In this document: positions 43,556-52,698 of the stretch, piece after piece
Layout: each line of letters begins with the position of its first letter
Numbering within the stretch: the first letter of the stretch is position 1
From: Gracilariopsis chorda
Taxonomy: Eukaryota > Rhodophyta > Florideophyceae > Gracilariales > Gracilariaceae
Reading direction: 5' to 3'
Assembly: GCA_003194525.1 (NCBI GenBank)
Contig: NBIV01000023.1
Location: forward strand, 124,001 to 188,000
DNA: 64,000 nt
Notes under the pieces: generated by a model
Told to the model about the DNA's origin: nothing
The model's database searches: none
Seen by the model: the letters and a program-made list of their open reading frames with translations, nothing else
Translations under genes and position numbers: made by a program

Positions 43556-44128
43556 CTATTCTAGCGAGATCATATCCTCATCCCCATCATGCTCTTCATT
43601 GTCAACGGCCACGTCACATGCGCTGAGCATAACCTCATCCCGCTCATCAGTACGGCGGCTGTCGCCATCGCGTCCCTCCCCAACATCATCCCAGCAAGCC
43701 AAACACAACGTTCGCTCACCCGGGCAAGCGTAATCCACGACGGAACATAACGTGCACCAAGTCATTCCACAAACATCACAAAGTCGCGTACAAAGCTCGC
43801 AAAGACCCTTTTCGCAGCGTTCACAAGAACTATCCAATCGCACTCCGTCACACGTACCACATCCATCGGTGCGTTTATAAAGTGCCGCCGCACGCGGCGG
43901 TTGGCGCCACCAAGGTTTGGGTGGTGGTGGCGCATAGATACGTCTTCGTTTCCCAACCGGCAAACTAGCCCTTCCGAAGGGAACACGCTTCCCTCCTGAT
44001 AAAACGAGCTCAAACTCGACCTGATGCTCTTCACTCTCTTTGCTGGCGTTCTCCAGAGCAGTCTTGTCACCGTTGTGGCCGCTTGCGCGTGCCCGCGTTG
44101 CGGAGCGTGTGTTGGCGGCCGGCGGCAT
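43556..44128 (-). CDS. SIVA-like zinc-binding protein
   Basis: This is a 190-residue protein. The N-terminal 85 residues are basic and proline-rich (KRRR near residue 60, then APPPPKPWW). The C-terminal Cys-rich domain (about 92-148) has CGTCDG, then CERCEKGLCELCTRLCDVCGMTWCTLC and CLACWDD, giving at least 13 cysteines. The spacing CERC-x3-LC-x2-C-x3-C-x2-CG-x4-CTLC and the final C-x2-C match the C-terminal zinc domain of the SIVA apoptosis-regulatory family. An acidic tail follows. In animals SIVA binds CD27-type receptors and E3 ligases. In algae the role is unknown, so the name reflects domain architecture only. It is divergent from the PhoD-like gene. Confidence 0.7.
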   Translation of the reverse strand: MPPAANTRSATRARASGHNGDKTALENASKESEEHQVEFELVLSGGKRVPFGRASLPVGKRRRIYAPPPPKPWWRQPPRAAALYKRTDGCGTCDGVRLDSSCERCEKGLCELCTRLCDVCGMTWCTLCSVVDYACPGERTLCLACWDDVGEGRDGDSRRTDERDEVMLSACDVAVDNEEHDGDEDMISLE

Positions 44129-44692
44129 GGTGAGACGATGCTTTCAGGACGTTGTGGGACGGCGTGATGAAGAAAGAGTCCAGCGAAAGCCGTTAACCAT
44201 GATAGCTCTAGGGTGGAGGGCCTATCGGTGAGCTGCTTATGTAGTGAGCCGGCAGCTGAGAGCTGCTCAGGTTCGTTTTGGCGCCAAAGCGGGAATCATT
44301 CACTCGTGGCCTGAGCCGTTGCGTTAACTGGGTGCCGCCAAAACTGATGCTGGCCCGTTTTGCTGTTGACAACCTTTTTTGTCACGGATCGTCGCCTCTA
44401 GATGGCAGACTACGTCGCATTGCCATCTGCCACGTCACGATGTTTCGGTGAGCTGTACAGAAAGGAATGTTCTGTAGACATGGCGGTCTGGTCGGGACAT
44501 GCTCACTGAGAGCAGTGGATGCTCAATTCACGACCTGCCTGATAACTCTCGATGTAGCGCGCCAACATCTTCGTGGAACTCAATGGTCAAAGTCTGCCGG
44601 GTGTCCTTTATGCTTAAAAAGAAAACTTAGGCCATTCGCACTTTTGCACACGTAGTTCGCCTCTTCAACCACCATTTCTCAGGGACTCCATA
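44129..44692. other. Divergent region between SIVA-like and PhoD-like genes
   Basis: No gene seen. It contains the E2F-type sites and a CCACGTCA element near 44430. Confidence 0.45.
44277..44295. promoter_or_regulatory. Tandem E2F-type sites
   Basis: The palindrome TTTGGCGCCAAA (44277-44288) is directly followed by GCGGGAA (44289-44295). Both match the E2F/DP consensus (TTTSSCGC and GCGGGAA). They lie in the 564-bp divergent region between the SIVA-like and PhoD-like genes, about 150 bp from the SIVA-like ATG. Confidence 0.5.
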
Positions 44693-46186
44693 ATGGCGAG
44701 ACTCTTCTCACTACTCCTTCGACATGCGCTCTTCTACTCGTTTGTATTCTTGACAACGACAGTGCTCGGAGCAGAGCCGTTTGTTTGGATAGGTGCAGTG
44801 ACGAGCTCATCTTTCACAATTCATATAGATGTACCCAAGGTTAATGCCTCTCAGATTCTGCTATCGACCTCCACTCAGTTTTCAAACCCGCTTTCCCAAC
44901 AGCCCGCGAACTCTAGCGAATCTCTTATACAACAGTCCACCACCGCCTCCAATCTTCGACGGTACACCTTCCAACGACTTCAACCTCTCACCAAATATCA
45001 CATAGCAATTCGTTCCTCATCGTCTACACGCCCTATAGCTTCGGTTAGAACCTTCCCTCTCCTGAACTCTACGCAAGATATTACATTCTCCTTCGCATCA
45101 TGCCAGCTTCTTGCTTCTCAAGACGGTTCTTTCGAAGACATTTACAACCGTTTCAAACGCGTTGACAGTTCAAGTTCATCTCCTACATTCTTCATGATGC
45201 ATATGGGCGACCTCCACTACGGAGACATTCGACGAAACGATATCTCACTGTACAGAAATATGATTCGCAACGTCATTACAAGACCAACCGTAAAGCGCGT
45301 CATGAGCTCAATGCCAATGCCCTACATGTACGATGACCACGACTATGGCAAGAATAACGCCGGATTTTCTTCAACCTCACGGCAAGCCGCTTTACAAGCT
45401 TACCGACGCTTTGTCCCAACTTACAACCTGCCGTCTGAAAATGCTTCCTATCACGCCTTTTCTGTGGGTAGAGTGCGCTTCATCATCACAGACTTGAGGG
45501 CGTTTGCGCGCAAAGAAGACAATTCCACGCTTTCATCGGAACAGCGAGACTGGTTGTTTTCCGAACTAAGCGCGGCCTCGAACTATAGCGTTGTTGTATG
45601 GATGTCATCCAAACCTTGGATCGGACGAGCTGAAGAAGGTGGAGATTCTTGGTCTGGTTTTGCAGCGGAACGGCAACTTATCGCTGACCAGCTTGTGAGT
45701 TTGAAAGTCACCAACCTGGTTATGATATCTGGTGACGCACATATGCTCGCCGCTGACAGTGGTATGCACTCTGACTATTCAAGAACCGGTGGCGGTGGCT
45801 TCCCCGTGTTTCAGGCAGCGCCCTTGTCACATTTTGGAACTTCGAAGGGCGGTCCCTACTCGGAGGGGTGTCATGCATTCAGATTCTTCCCCAATAAACA
45901 GTATGGAATACTGAAGCTTTCTAAACTGGGCCAGGAAGGTGGACCCTGCGTACGGTTTGATGGCTACAGAAGAGGTGAAAGTGAAAGTAGAATAGTGTTT
46001 GAAAAGTGTGGACGTCTCAGTGGTGTCGAGGGTTCAGCAGGAAATGAGTCAAGTTGTTCACTATCTCTCTTTCCCGCGTGGGTCGCAGCGCTGATAGGTT
46101 TAGGTACTTTGCTGGTGGTGGTAACGTCTGCAGTAACCGTTGTGCTGATAATCAGAAGACGGCGAAGGAAACGTGCGGAGGTATGA
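44693..46186 (+). CDS. PhoD-like phosphatase, membrane-anchored
   Basis: This 497-residue metallophosphoesterase belongs to the PhoD-like alkaline phosphatase/phosphodiesterase family. A signal peptide (about 1-25) precedes a fibronectin-like N-terminal domain (about 28-120). The catalytic domain (about 125-400) shows the metal-binding motifs FSFASCQ, HMGDLHYGD, MYDDHDYG and SGDAHMLAAD. A hydrophobic helix at about 460-488 followed by RRRRRKR anchors it in the membrane, so it is probably type I with the enzyme in the lumen or outside the cell. Such enzymes release phosphate from phosphodiesters under phosphate limitation, usually using Ca or Fe. Many Asn-X-Ser/Thr sites fit secretion. Convergent with the next gene; stop codons are about 210 bp apart. 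Confidence 0.9.
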   Translation: MARLFSLLLRHALFYSFVFLTTTVLGAEPFVWIGAVTSSSFTIHIDVPKVNASQILLSTSTQFSNPLSQQPANSSESLIQQSTTASNLRRYTFQRLQPLTKYHIAIRSSSSTRPIASVRTFPLLNSTQDITFSFASCQLLASQDGSFEDIYNRFKRVDSSSSSPTFFMMHMGDLHYGDIRRNDISLYRNMIRNVITRPTVKRVMSSMPMPYMYDDHDYGKNNAGFSSTSRQAALQAYRRFVPTYNLPSENASYHAFSVGRVRFIITDLRAFARKEDNSTLSSEQRDWLFSELSAASNYSVVVWMSSKPWIGRAEEGGDSWSGFAAERQLIADQLVSLKVTNLVMISGDAHMLAADSGMHSDYSRTGGGGFPVFQAAPLSHFGTSKGGPYSEGCHAFRFFPNKQYGILKLSKLGQEGGPCVRFDGYRRGESESRIVFEKCGRLSGVEGSAGNESSCSLSLFPAWVAALIGLGTLLVVVTSAVTVVLIIRRRRRKRAEV

Positions 46187-46394
46187 TGCAATGAAACAAG
46201 AAGGTTTTGCATGAGGTATCGAAAGACGCGTGTCCAGATTTGCATCGACGCACGCAGGAAGATACGGCGAAATGCAAGGAAGGCCTGAAGGCGTGTATGC
46301 ATAGAAATCAGGTTGAACTTTCAGTGCAGAGAAAGCTACGGAGAAAAGAAACAAAAAGGTAAGAGTATACGCATCTATCGGATTTATGGAACAC

Positions 46395-47366
46395 TCATAC
46401 AACCAGTGCATTCTCAGAAGCGGCGACTTCCGTCTTGTCGCGATCTGCGGAAGTGACCCAGAGAGCATGTTTCATGATAGATGCGACCAAAGACGTAGCG
46501 GAAGTAGTGCTTAGTGCAGGCTTTGTGACAAGCTTACCTTCCTTGGCCAGGGGATCGGATGAAATGCTCATTTTGGTGCAGAGCTTTTCTGCATCGGCGA
46601 TTAGCTGTGATTGAGACGCTTGTCCTGCCGATGTAATGAGCAAAGGCGCTTCTGACGCAGTATAGGGTGATTCTCCGGAGTATACCAGAAGGGAGCGAAG
46701 GGTTATGGTTCCCCTTGCATTGACATCATCGGTAGAAACTATGTGTCGCAAAAATGGAAATTGTGCAGAGTAAAATGGGCGTCCCGTAAGTGGCACGAAT
46801 CCGAGCAATCCCGCAGCATCATTGAGCGCAATGGACGGATCGAGCGCATTGACCACGGAATTAGACGCTGCGAGAATACGGGACGAATCGGCGTGCTCCG
46901 GTACGGAGCAGCTGCTATGAATGACAAGAGCGGCTGGACGGTGCTCGTTGAGGGCGGCCTTGAGTGCGTCGACGTCAACGGTTTGTGGATCGGCAGGGGT
47001 AGGCAACGGAATGATAGAAATGCCGAGCTGAGACGCCGCAAGCAAGAGCACGGTGTACTCCGGAGAATCCGCGGGAAGAAGGGTGAGTATGGCGTCGTTC
47101 TGCGAATAATTCAGGTGGGAGAGTCCCGTCGATAAGGCGCTAACGTGAGATGCAAGTTGGGAGTAGGTCCAAACGGTGGCGTTTTCATTCGCGTAGCCCA
47201 TGAACTTGACGGCATCCTTGAGCGGGCTGTCGGCGGTGGCGGAGTGAAGAAGATCACGAATGGAGGGGGCGGCCGCGGCAGTGGCAATGGAACGGAGCGG
47301 AGGCCGCAGCGCTCGAGCGCGGGCGATGCGGAGAGACGCCGCCGCGCGGCGTGTTGCCGACTGCAT
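46395..47366 (-). CDS. Acyl-CoA-synthetase-like N-terminal domain protein, probably mitochondrial
   Basis: This is a 323-residue protein. The first 35 residues are rich in Arg/Ala/Ser with no acid, a typical mitochondrial presequence. Residues about 60-215 resemble the N-terminal subdomain of AMP-forming acyl/aryl-CoA synthetases: TYSQLASHVSALSTGL, a Leu-rich strand with LPADSPEY, and ASQLGISIIPLPTPAD. The P-loop (TSGTTGxPK) and the rest of the enzyme are missing, so it is not expected to activate acids. The C-terminal 80 residues are low in similarity to anything I recall. It may be a structural or accessory subunit derived from an enzyme. Function is not assigned. Confidence 0.65.
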   Translation of the reverse strand: MQSATRRAAASLRIARARALRPPLRSIATAAAAPSIRDLLHSATADSPLKDAVKFMGYANENATVWTYSQLASHVSALSTGLSHLNYSQNDAILTLLPADSPEYTVLLLAASQLGISIIPLPTPADPQTVDVDALKAALNEHRPAALVIHSSCSVPEHADSSRILAASNSVVNALDPSIALNDAAGLLGFVPLTGRPFYSAQFPFLRHIVSTDDVNARGTITLRSLLVYSGESPYTASEAPLLITSAGQASQSQLIADAEKLCTKMSISSDPLAKEGKLVTKPALSTTSATSLVASIMKHALWVTSADRDKTEVAASENALVV

Positions 47367-48013
47367 GTTGATGCGAAATGCGTCTGCGAAACGAATCGCC
47401 CCACGACCCGAGCGTCGATCACATGCTCACCTCGCCCACACACCGCCCGAAGCAAGCAACACAACACAACAATACCTCTTGCCCTCTTACACTGTAAGGT
47501 ACACACGTACGACAGGTGGCAAAGGCGGCTTTGCCCTGTGCGGCTCGATGACGATGATGCATGTTTGGGCCACGTGTGCGGCAGGTGGCGTGCTGCCACC
47601 GTGGCGCACTGTAATCTACGCTGCTCCCAGAGAAGTCACAGCCGTCGCTGTTGTGGCGCAGATCAAATGTGCCACAAACAACAGTGCTCCTAGCACAAAT
47701 TAAATGTGGCCATGCTAGCTACCCTTCCTGCCTTCCTGCCTTCCTGCCAAGGGAACGCTATCCACGATACTCGTGCTGTGCTTCACAGTTCACCCACCGC
47801 CGCCTTCCTGCTGTAGATAAGGGTTAAAGTCCTTATCTACCAACGGTGCGACCGGTGCCTCCCTCTCGCTCGCATCCTCCACAACCCCCCCCCCCCTTCC
47901 CCCCCCCTGCCCAACAAGGCCCTGTTTTCCCTCTCCTCTGCCCCTACCCTCCCCCTCTCTGTATCTTCTCCCCTTTCTTGCTTGTGCTTCCCCTCCTCCA
48001 CAACCCCCCCCAC
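47367..48013. promoter_or_regulatory. Divergent promoter region with foldback and poly-C
   Basis: This region lies between the acyl-CoA-synthetase-like and F-box genes. It contains CACGTG near 47571, three CCTTCCTG units near 47724-47748, a 10-bp stem-loop at 47813-47840, and C-runs at 47885-47910. No gene is seen. Confidence 0.5.
47813..47840. repeat. Stem-loop, 10-bp perfect stem
   Basis: GTAGATAAGG (47813-47822) pairs with CCTTATCTAC (47831-47840) around an 8-nt loop GTTAAAGT. Confidence 0.85.
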
Positions 48014-49255
48014 ATGACTTGGTTCGCTTCGCTTTGGGAGCGGGTGTTTGCCCACGCTTGGCGCCTTCTCTTTCGTCGACGTCGACCAGACTCTTCACAA
48101 CCGCCCGTAACAAACGCTCCCCAAGAGAAGAAGAAACACTCTCCCGAACGTCCCGCGCTGTTATCCCTTCCCGATGACGTCCTCCTCGAAATCATATACA
48201 GACTAACACACTCGCCGCACCCGACAAGAACCAATAGCATGAACCTGGTGGAACAACACACGTACAAGAACGGTCTCCCTCTCGCCACCACCTGCACCAA
48301 ACTAGCATCCGTCTTTTACAACTCTTTGGATAACGTCTGCCTATCATCCACCAATGTCAACGACGCTGCAATCCAATCGCTTGCCACCAATGCCTCCGAT
48401 GCACTCCGCAGATTGGTACTTCGTGACTGCCATGTATCAAACAACTCTTTATTCGCGCTGAAGAACGCCCCTTACTTGCGCTCGCTAGATCTCAGCTTTG
48501 TTAGGTCTATTGACCACGTCGGCCTAACCGCCTTTTGCAATGCTGCCGCGCCACGCTTGACCACGCTGCTGTTGAGGCTATGTCCTGGTGTGAACGACGC
48601 GGCAATGAATGCAGTTGCAAAGTGTCGTCAACTGCACACTCTAGATGTGAGCTATTGCAAGCAGCTCACAGACACAGGCATTCGACGCGTTGTGTCTGGC
48701 TGCGGCTCGTCTCTGCGTCTACTGGCTGTTGCGCACATACCCTGTCTGACGGATCAATCATTTGCGGCAATTGGGACGTACTGCACAAATCTGCTACAGC
48801 TGTGCGCAAGGGGACTGCAGTTTGTCACTGACATTGGGTTTGCGTCTTTGTGCGAAGGAGTAGGAAAAGGTGTAGAGGGCATCGATGTGACTGCATGTAA
48901 TGGGCTTACACGCGATGCGACGTTGAGCAGCCTTCGACTACACTGCCCTAAGATCTACACTCACATTATGCCGGCGTTTGCAGCAAGATCTTTGAGACAA
49001 ATCATCATCAGCACGTTGCGACAAAACATTTTCATTGTGCATGGAAGCGACCCTACTTCGGGCAATGAAACGGTGCATACGGTGTTGATTGATAACGGGG
49101 ACATTGTTTCGGCGTCTTTGTTGAGCTCTGGGACAATAGACTTGTCGCTGCTGGGGGTGGTGCTGTGCAAGAGCTATGGATCAGGTTTGAATGACGACAC
49201 GAAGAAGATGTTGGAGATTGACTACGGGATACCTACCATATCGCTGACGGATTGA
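48014..49255 (+). CDS. F-box / leucine-rich-repeat protein
   Basis: This is a 413-residue FBXL-type substrate receptor of an SCF ubiquitin ligase. After a Trp/Arg-rich N-terminus the F-box is at about residues 50-75 (LLSLPDDVLLEIIYRL). At least eight cysteine-containing LRRs follow (about 100-310), with the usual L-x-x-LDLS/LDVSYC-x-QLTD pattern; examples are LRSLDLSF, LHTLDVSYCKQLTDTG and VEGIDVTACNGLT. The C-terminal 90 residues leave the repeat pattern and end in acidic/hydrophobic sequence that I do not recognise. The frame is open back to about 47846 over C-rich low-complexity sequence. The ATG at 48014 gives a sensible N-terminus and is chosen. Confidence 0.88.
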   Translation: MTWFASLWERVFAHAWRLLFRRRRPDSSQPPVTNAPQEKKKHSPERPALLSLPDDVLLEIIYRLTHSPHPTRTNSMNLVEQHTYKNGLPLATTCTKLASVFYNSLDNVCLSSTNVNDAAIQSLATNASDALRRLVLRDCHVSNNSLFALKNAPYLRSLDLSFVRSIDHVGLTAFCNAAAPRLTTLLLRLCPGVNDAAMNAVAKCRQLHTLDVSYCKQLTDTGIRRVVSGCGSSLRLLAVAHIPCLTDQSFAAIGTYCTNLLQLCARGLQFVTDIGFASLCEGVGKGVEGIDVTACNGLTRDATLSSLRLHCPKIYTHIMPAFAARSLRQIIISTLRQNIFIVHGSDPTSGNETVHTVLIDNGDIVSASLLSSGTIDLSLLGVVLCKSYGSGLNDDTKKMLEIDYGIPTISLTD

Positions 49256-50501
49256 GAATGAGGTGGGCATTTGGCTTGTGGGGGTTTTGGATGGATGGAC
49301 GATCATACCGCATGTACATAATAGGCTGGAGATGTAGATTACAGATTCGCGCAGTTCTTTTTTCCCGAGCAGTGTTTTTGTTTTTTGGTAAACTGGAGGG
49401 GGCAGTGTAGCGTTCCAATATGCGCCTTGATGGGAGACGGTGGAACGGCGAGAGCAACGATACCGTTATGATCTGTGAAAGCGCTGCACGCGTCGGACAA
49501 CGGCCGCTTGGCATCGGGACAGTGCGCCGAACTGATGCTTGGAGCAGGTCGCGCAAGTATATGCTTTCTGTGAGTCGCTGCTCCCATCACCGCTGATGCC
49601 CCGTCGAGTACAGCGAGACCCCCCCCTTCTCCGTGTCAGTTCGTTGATGTCATTGTGACCATCAACAAGTACACTCGCCATATGCCCTCCAGTGCTGTAT
49701 TTCGGCAGCGCTGGTTGAAAGCCTCCGTATTCATTATTGTTGTGCCACATTGCCGTTTTTCCTGACTTTGTGATGAGCACGTCATCATGAAATGCGCAGC
49801 AAACTCTCCTATCCGAAACTGTTTCTTGCAGATATATAGTGCGGCACTACATGCGACATCATGCTACCCTTGGGTAGCTGCTAACCCTTTAACCCAAGGG
49901 TATATTTTCTCTGCACAGGTAGGTGTGCACCTCCTTGCTCCAGAAGCGCGCAGAAATGGAGGAGCGAGTTGTCATATTCGCAGACGTACATACTTTTTAA
50001 CGACGTGTTACTCACCCTTTGCAATACCCTGCTCCTGCTAGATTTCTACTGTAGGGTTCAAGTTAATTAACTTGGAAACCTTTCTGTTGCGGATCATGAC
50101 TTGAAGGGCAATTGTTTTGGCTGCGAACAGTTGCATCCTCATTGCAGCTGGCTTGCATGTATGGAGTCGTTTCAACCTTTCACGCTCAATGTCACTGCAA
50201 AATAGAAGGGTAAGCGAAGCTGCGGCAAACTTTTTTGCATCCGTTTGGCTGCCCTGTGCAAACAACATCATCACTCTTAATACATGATACACACAGATAC
50301 TGTAGCCCTGCCTTCTTGGACCGCGTGTCAATCTTGTATCAACCGTACAACGCGCAAGGGCCCCACTTCAAATCTCACATGCAACTGTACCAACCCGTAA
50401 CGTCACATCACATCCTCTTCTCCGAAAGCCATACGTCCTCATTCCCATCAGCTGATCCGCGACTTTGTCCGTTGCGATCACCTTCTCTATTACCATCCAA
50501 A
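49256..50501. other. Intergenic region
   Basis: No gene recognised. Minus-strand frames at 49466-49780 and 50038-50331 start at GTG/TTG and have no known motif. A foldback of the TAACCC type lies at 49865-49902. Confidence 0.4.
49865..49902. repeat. 11-bp inverted repeat with a TAACCCTTTA loop
   Basis: TACCCTTGGGT (49865-49875) and ACCCAAGGGTA (49892-49902) flank a 16-nt loop containing CTAACCCTTTA. Confidence 0.85.
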
Positions 50502-51710
50502 ATGGCCCTTCGTGAAGAACTTGCAGATGTATCCCAACCCATTCCGCTGGTCGATACAGCGGCCGAATTCAAGGTCCATGGAAAAGAAATTATGTCTGCC
50601 GTTCAACAAGTCGCAGAGTCAGGCAAGTTCATCATGGGTCCCCAAGTACGTCAGTTAGAAACTGTCCTAGAACAATATGTACACAATGATGACGCTGAAC
50701 ATGAAAAGGTTCATTGCATAGGCGTTTCCGACGGAACCGCAGCGCTTCAAATTTGTTTGATGGCACTTGGAATCGGTCCCGGTCATGAAGCCATCACCGT
50801 TCCGTTTACCTGGATTTCTTCTGCCGAGGTCATCCCTCTTGTGGGAGCCACCCCGATATTCGTCGATATCGAACCGGATACGTACGATATAGACGCTAAC
50901 AACATGTCTCACCTTATTACCGCTAATACGCGTGCTGTCATCGCTGTGTCCTTGTTTGGTGTCATTCCAGATCTCGCCAGAATTCGTCAAGTTCTTGACG
51001 AAGCAGAGCAAAAATTCGGCACTACCATTGCGCTAATAGAAGATGGAGCACAGAGTTTTGGGGCGATCCGTCAGGGATACCGCTCTTGCGGCTCACCACA
51101 TGCCACATTAAGTACCACATCCTTTTTTCCTACTAAGCCGCTTGCCTGTTATGGAGATGGTGGTGCTGTGTTTACTCGGAACGAAAAACTTGCAGATTCC
51201 ATTCGGGCCATTCGAGTGCACGGTAAGGTCGACGGGTTACATGCGATGGTCGGTCTCAATGCGCGACTTGACACTTTACAGGCGGCTGTTTTGCTCACCA
51301 AAATGTCGTACTTTGATGAAAATCTGAAAGCAAGACAAAAGGTTGCAGAGATATATTCTCGTCTATTGCAAGAGGACGAACGAGTTGTTGTTCCAACGTA
51401 CACTCGAGTTATGCAAAGTGATGGTATGAAGTCTGCGTACGGAGTTTACACCATTCAGGTTCAACAACGCGATGAAGTCGTGAGGAGACTCAAGCAGGCT
51501 AGCATAGCATGTGCAGTATATTACAAAACGTGCTGCCATAAACAGCCTGTGTTTGATAGCCAACAGGAACTTCCGACGTCAGAAGGAATGTGTAATAAGG
51601 TATTGTCACTTCCGATACATCCATATCTGACTGAGAAACAACAAGTACGGATCGTTAGAGAGTTACGTACTACTCTGGATGATCTCGGAATCAATCATCC
51701 TCCATCCTGA
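50502..51710 (+). CDS. DegT/DnrJ/EryC1/StrS-type sugar aminotransferase
   Basis: This 402-residue PLP-dependent aminotransferase is of the kind that adds an amino group to nucleotide-linked keto-sugars. Seen motifs are GVSDGTAALQICLMALGIGPG near 82-102 and VPFTWISSAEVI near 107-118. EDGAQSFGA (PLP-binding Asp) lies near 179-187, and the presumed PLP lysine is in SFFPTKPLACYGDGGA near 206-222. RVHGK and GLNARLDTLQAAVL follow near 240-262. The layout is closest to bacterial WbpE/DegT enzymes of polysaccharide biosynthesis, so a bacterial origin is possible. No targeting sequence is evident. The frame continues upstream without ATG support for a longer protein. The ATG at 50502 (AAAATGG) is chosen. 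Confidence 0.92.
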   Translation: MALREELADVSQPIPLVDTAAEFKVHGKEIMSAVQQVAESGKFIMGPQVRQLETVLEQYVHNDDAEHEKVHCIGVSDGTAALQICLMALGIGPGHEAITVPFTWISSAEVIPLVGATPIFVDIEPDTYDIDANNMSHLITANTRAVIAVSLFGVIPDLARIRQVLDEAEQKFGTTIALIEDGAQSFGAIRQGYRSCGSPHATLSTTSFFPTKPLACYGDGGAVFTRNEKLADSIRAIRVHGKVDGLHAMVGLNARLDTLQAAVLLTKMSYFDENLKARQKVAEIYSRLLQEDERVVVPTYTRVMQSDGMKSAYGVYTIQVQQRDEVVRRLKQASIACAVYYKTCCHKQPVFDSQQELPTSEGMCNKVLSLPIHPYLTEKQQVRIVRELRTTLDDLGINHPPS

Positions 51711-52698
51711 ATGGCTTCAGGCCTTGCAATCGGATGTGTGTTATACTTCTCACTGGATTCAAAATAGAAAAAACAAACTCTTTCGTGAACAATGACGCGG
51801 CAAGCCGGTGGCTGACCGGCAAGTGGTGACTAGAATTAGTGCATGAAAGCGTTTCTTCTATGAAAACGGGCTGAGGCTTTGCTCATTCTGCCGCTGGAGA
51901 CATATCTTCGGTCGCAGAAAAAGCCCTCGTAAAGGATGCTCCTTAACGCAGGAGGATCATGAAACAGTTTTTTGATAAGTCGAAAAACTTGCAGTATGAA
52001 AACAGAAGGTCTTTTGTGTCTGAAAGCATTACAGATGTATGATGGGGACGCGAAGGTAGCAGCATACTGCACATTCCTAACGGGTAAAAAGGTAACAAGG
52101 GTTAGCCCAGTGCGGAAAACTTTCCATATAAATCTGAAGATACTTGATGGATGAGGTTGCTTGTCATCATCAAACCTTTAGATATCGAACGAAGCATCTC
52201 TTTGGAATGGAAGACGACTCTGTGTGCGGTCATGAAACGAGCAACGGTGGCATCGTGGAAAGCATACACGTGTTTAAGAGTGATTGGATATTACTGTATA
52301 ACAACGGTAGATCGGCTCAAAAGTCCCATATTAGATACTCAGATACCCCAGATCAGTCAGCTGGACATCAGTCACATCATTAGATCTCTATGAGAACTTC
52401 TCATTGAGAAGCATATACCCCCAGTATTGCTGAGCTATAGACGATCAGCAAGTACATCGAATCGCAACCTTATCGAACTATCTCTTTATGCCGGTGGTAA
52501 CAAAGTCCTTTTGATATTGCATTGTACTTGGGGCTCTGTGCATTTCTATCGTATACGACAAATACTTGTGTTCGGAGCCTACATCAAGTCTTCTTTCTGA
52601 TAAGTGTGCCAAGTTTCGACAACAGCGAAGTCGGAACCAAAATCAGCTTTTTTGTTCTACAAGTGCATATTGCAATAGCCACATCTGCGCTTTCCACG
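51711..52698. other. Intergenic region between the aminotransferase and PurD
   Basis: No gene recognised. Short frames at 51836-52393 have no motif. A GGGTTAGCCC motif occurs near 52099-52108. Confidence 0.4.

Noticed and set aside
49466..49780. 104-residue minus-strand frame with two cysteine pairs
   Set aside because: First codon is GTG and no family match; a short exon cannot be excluded but is not supported.
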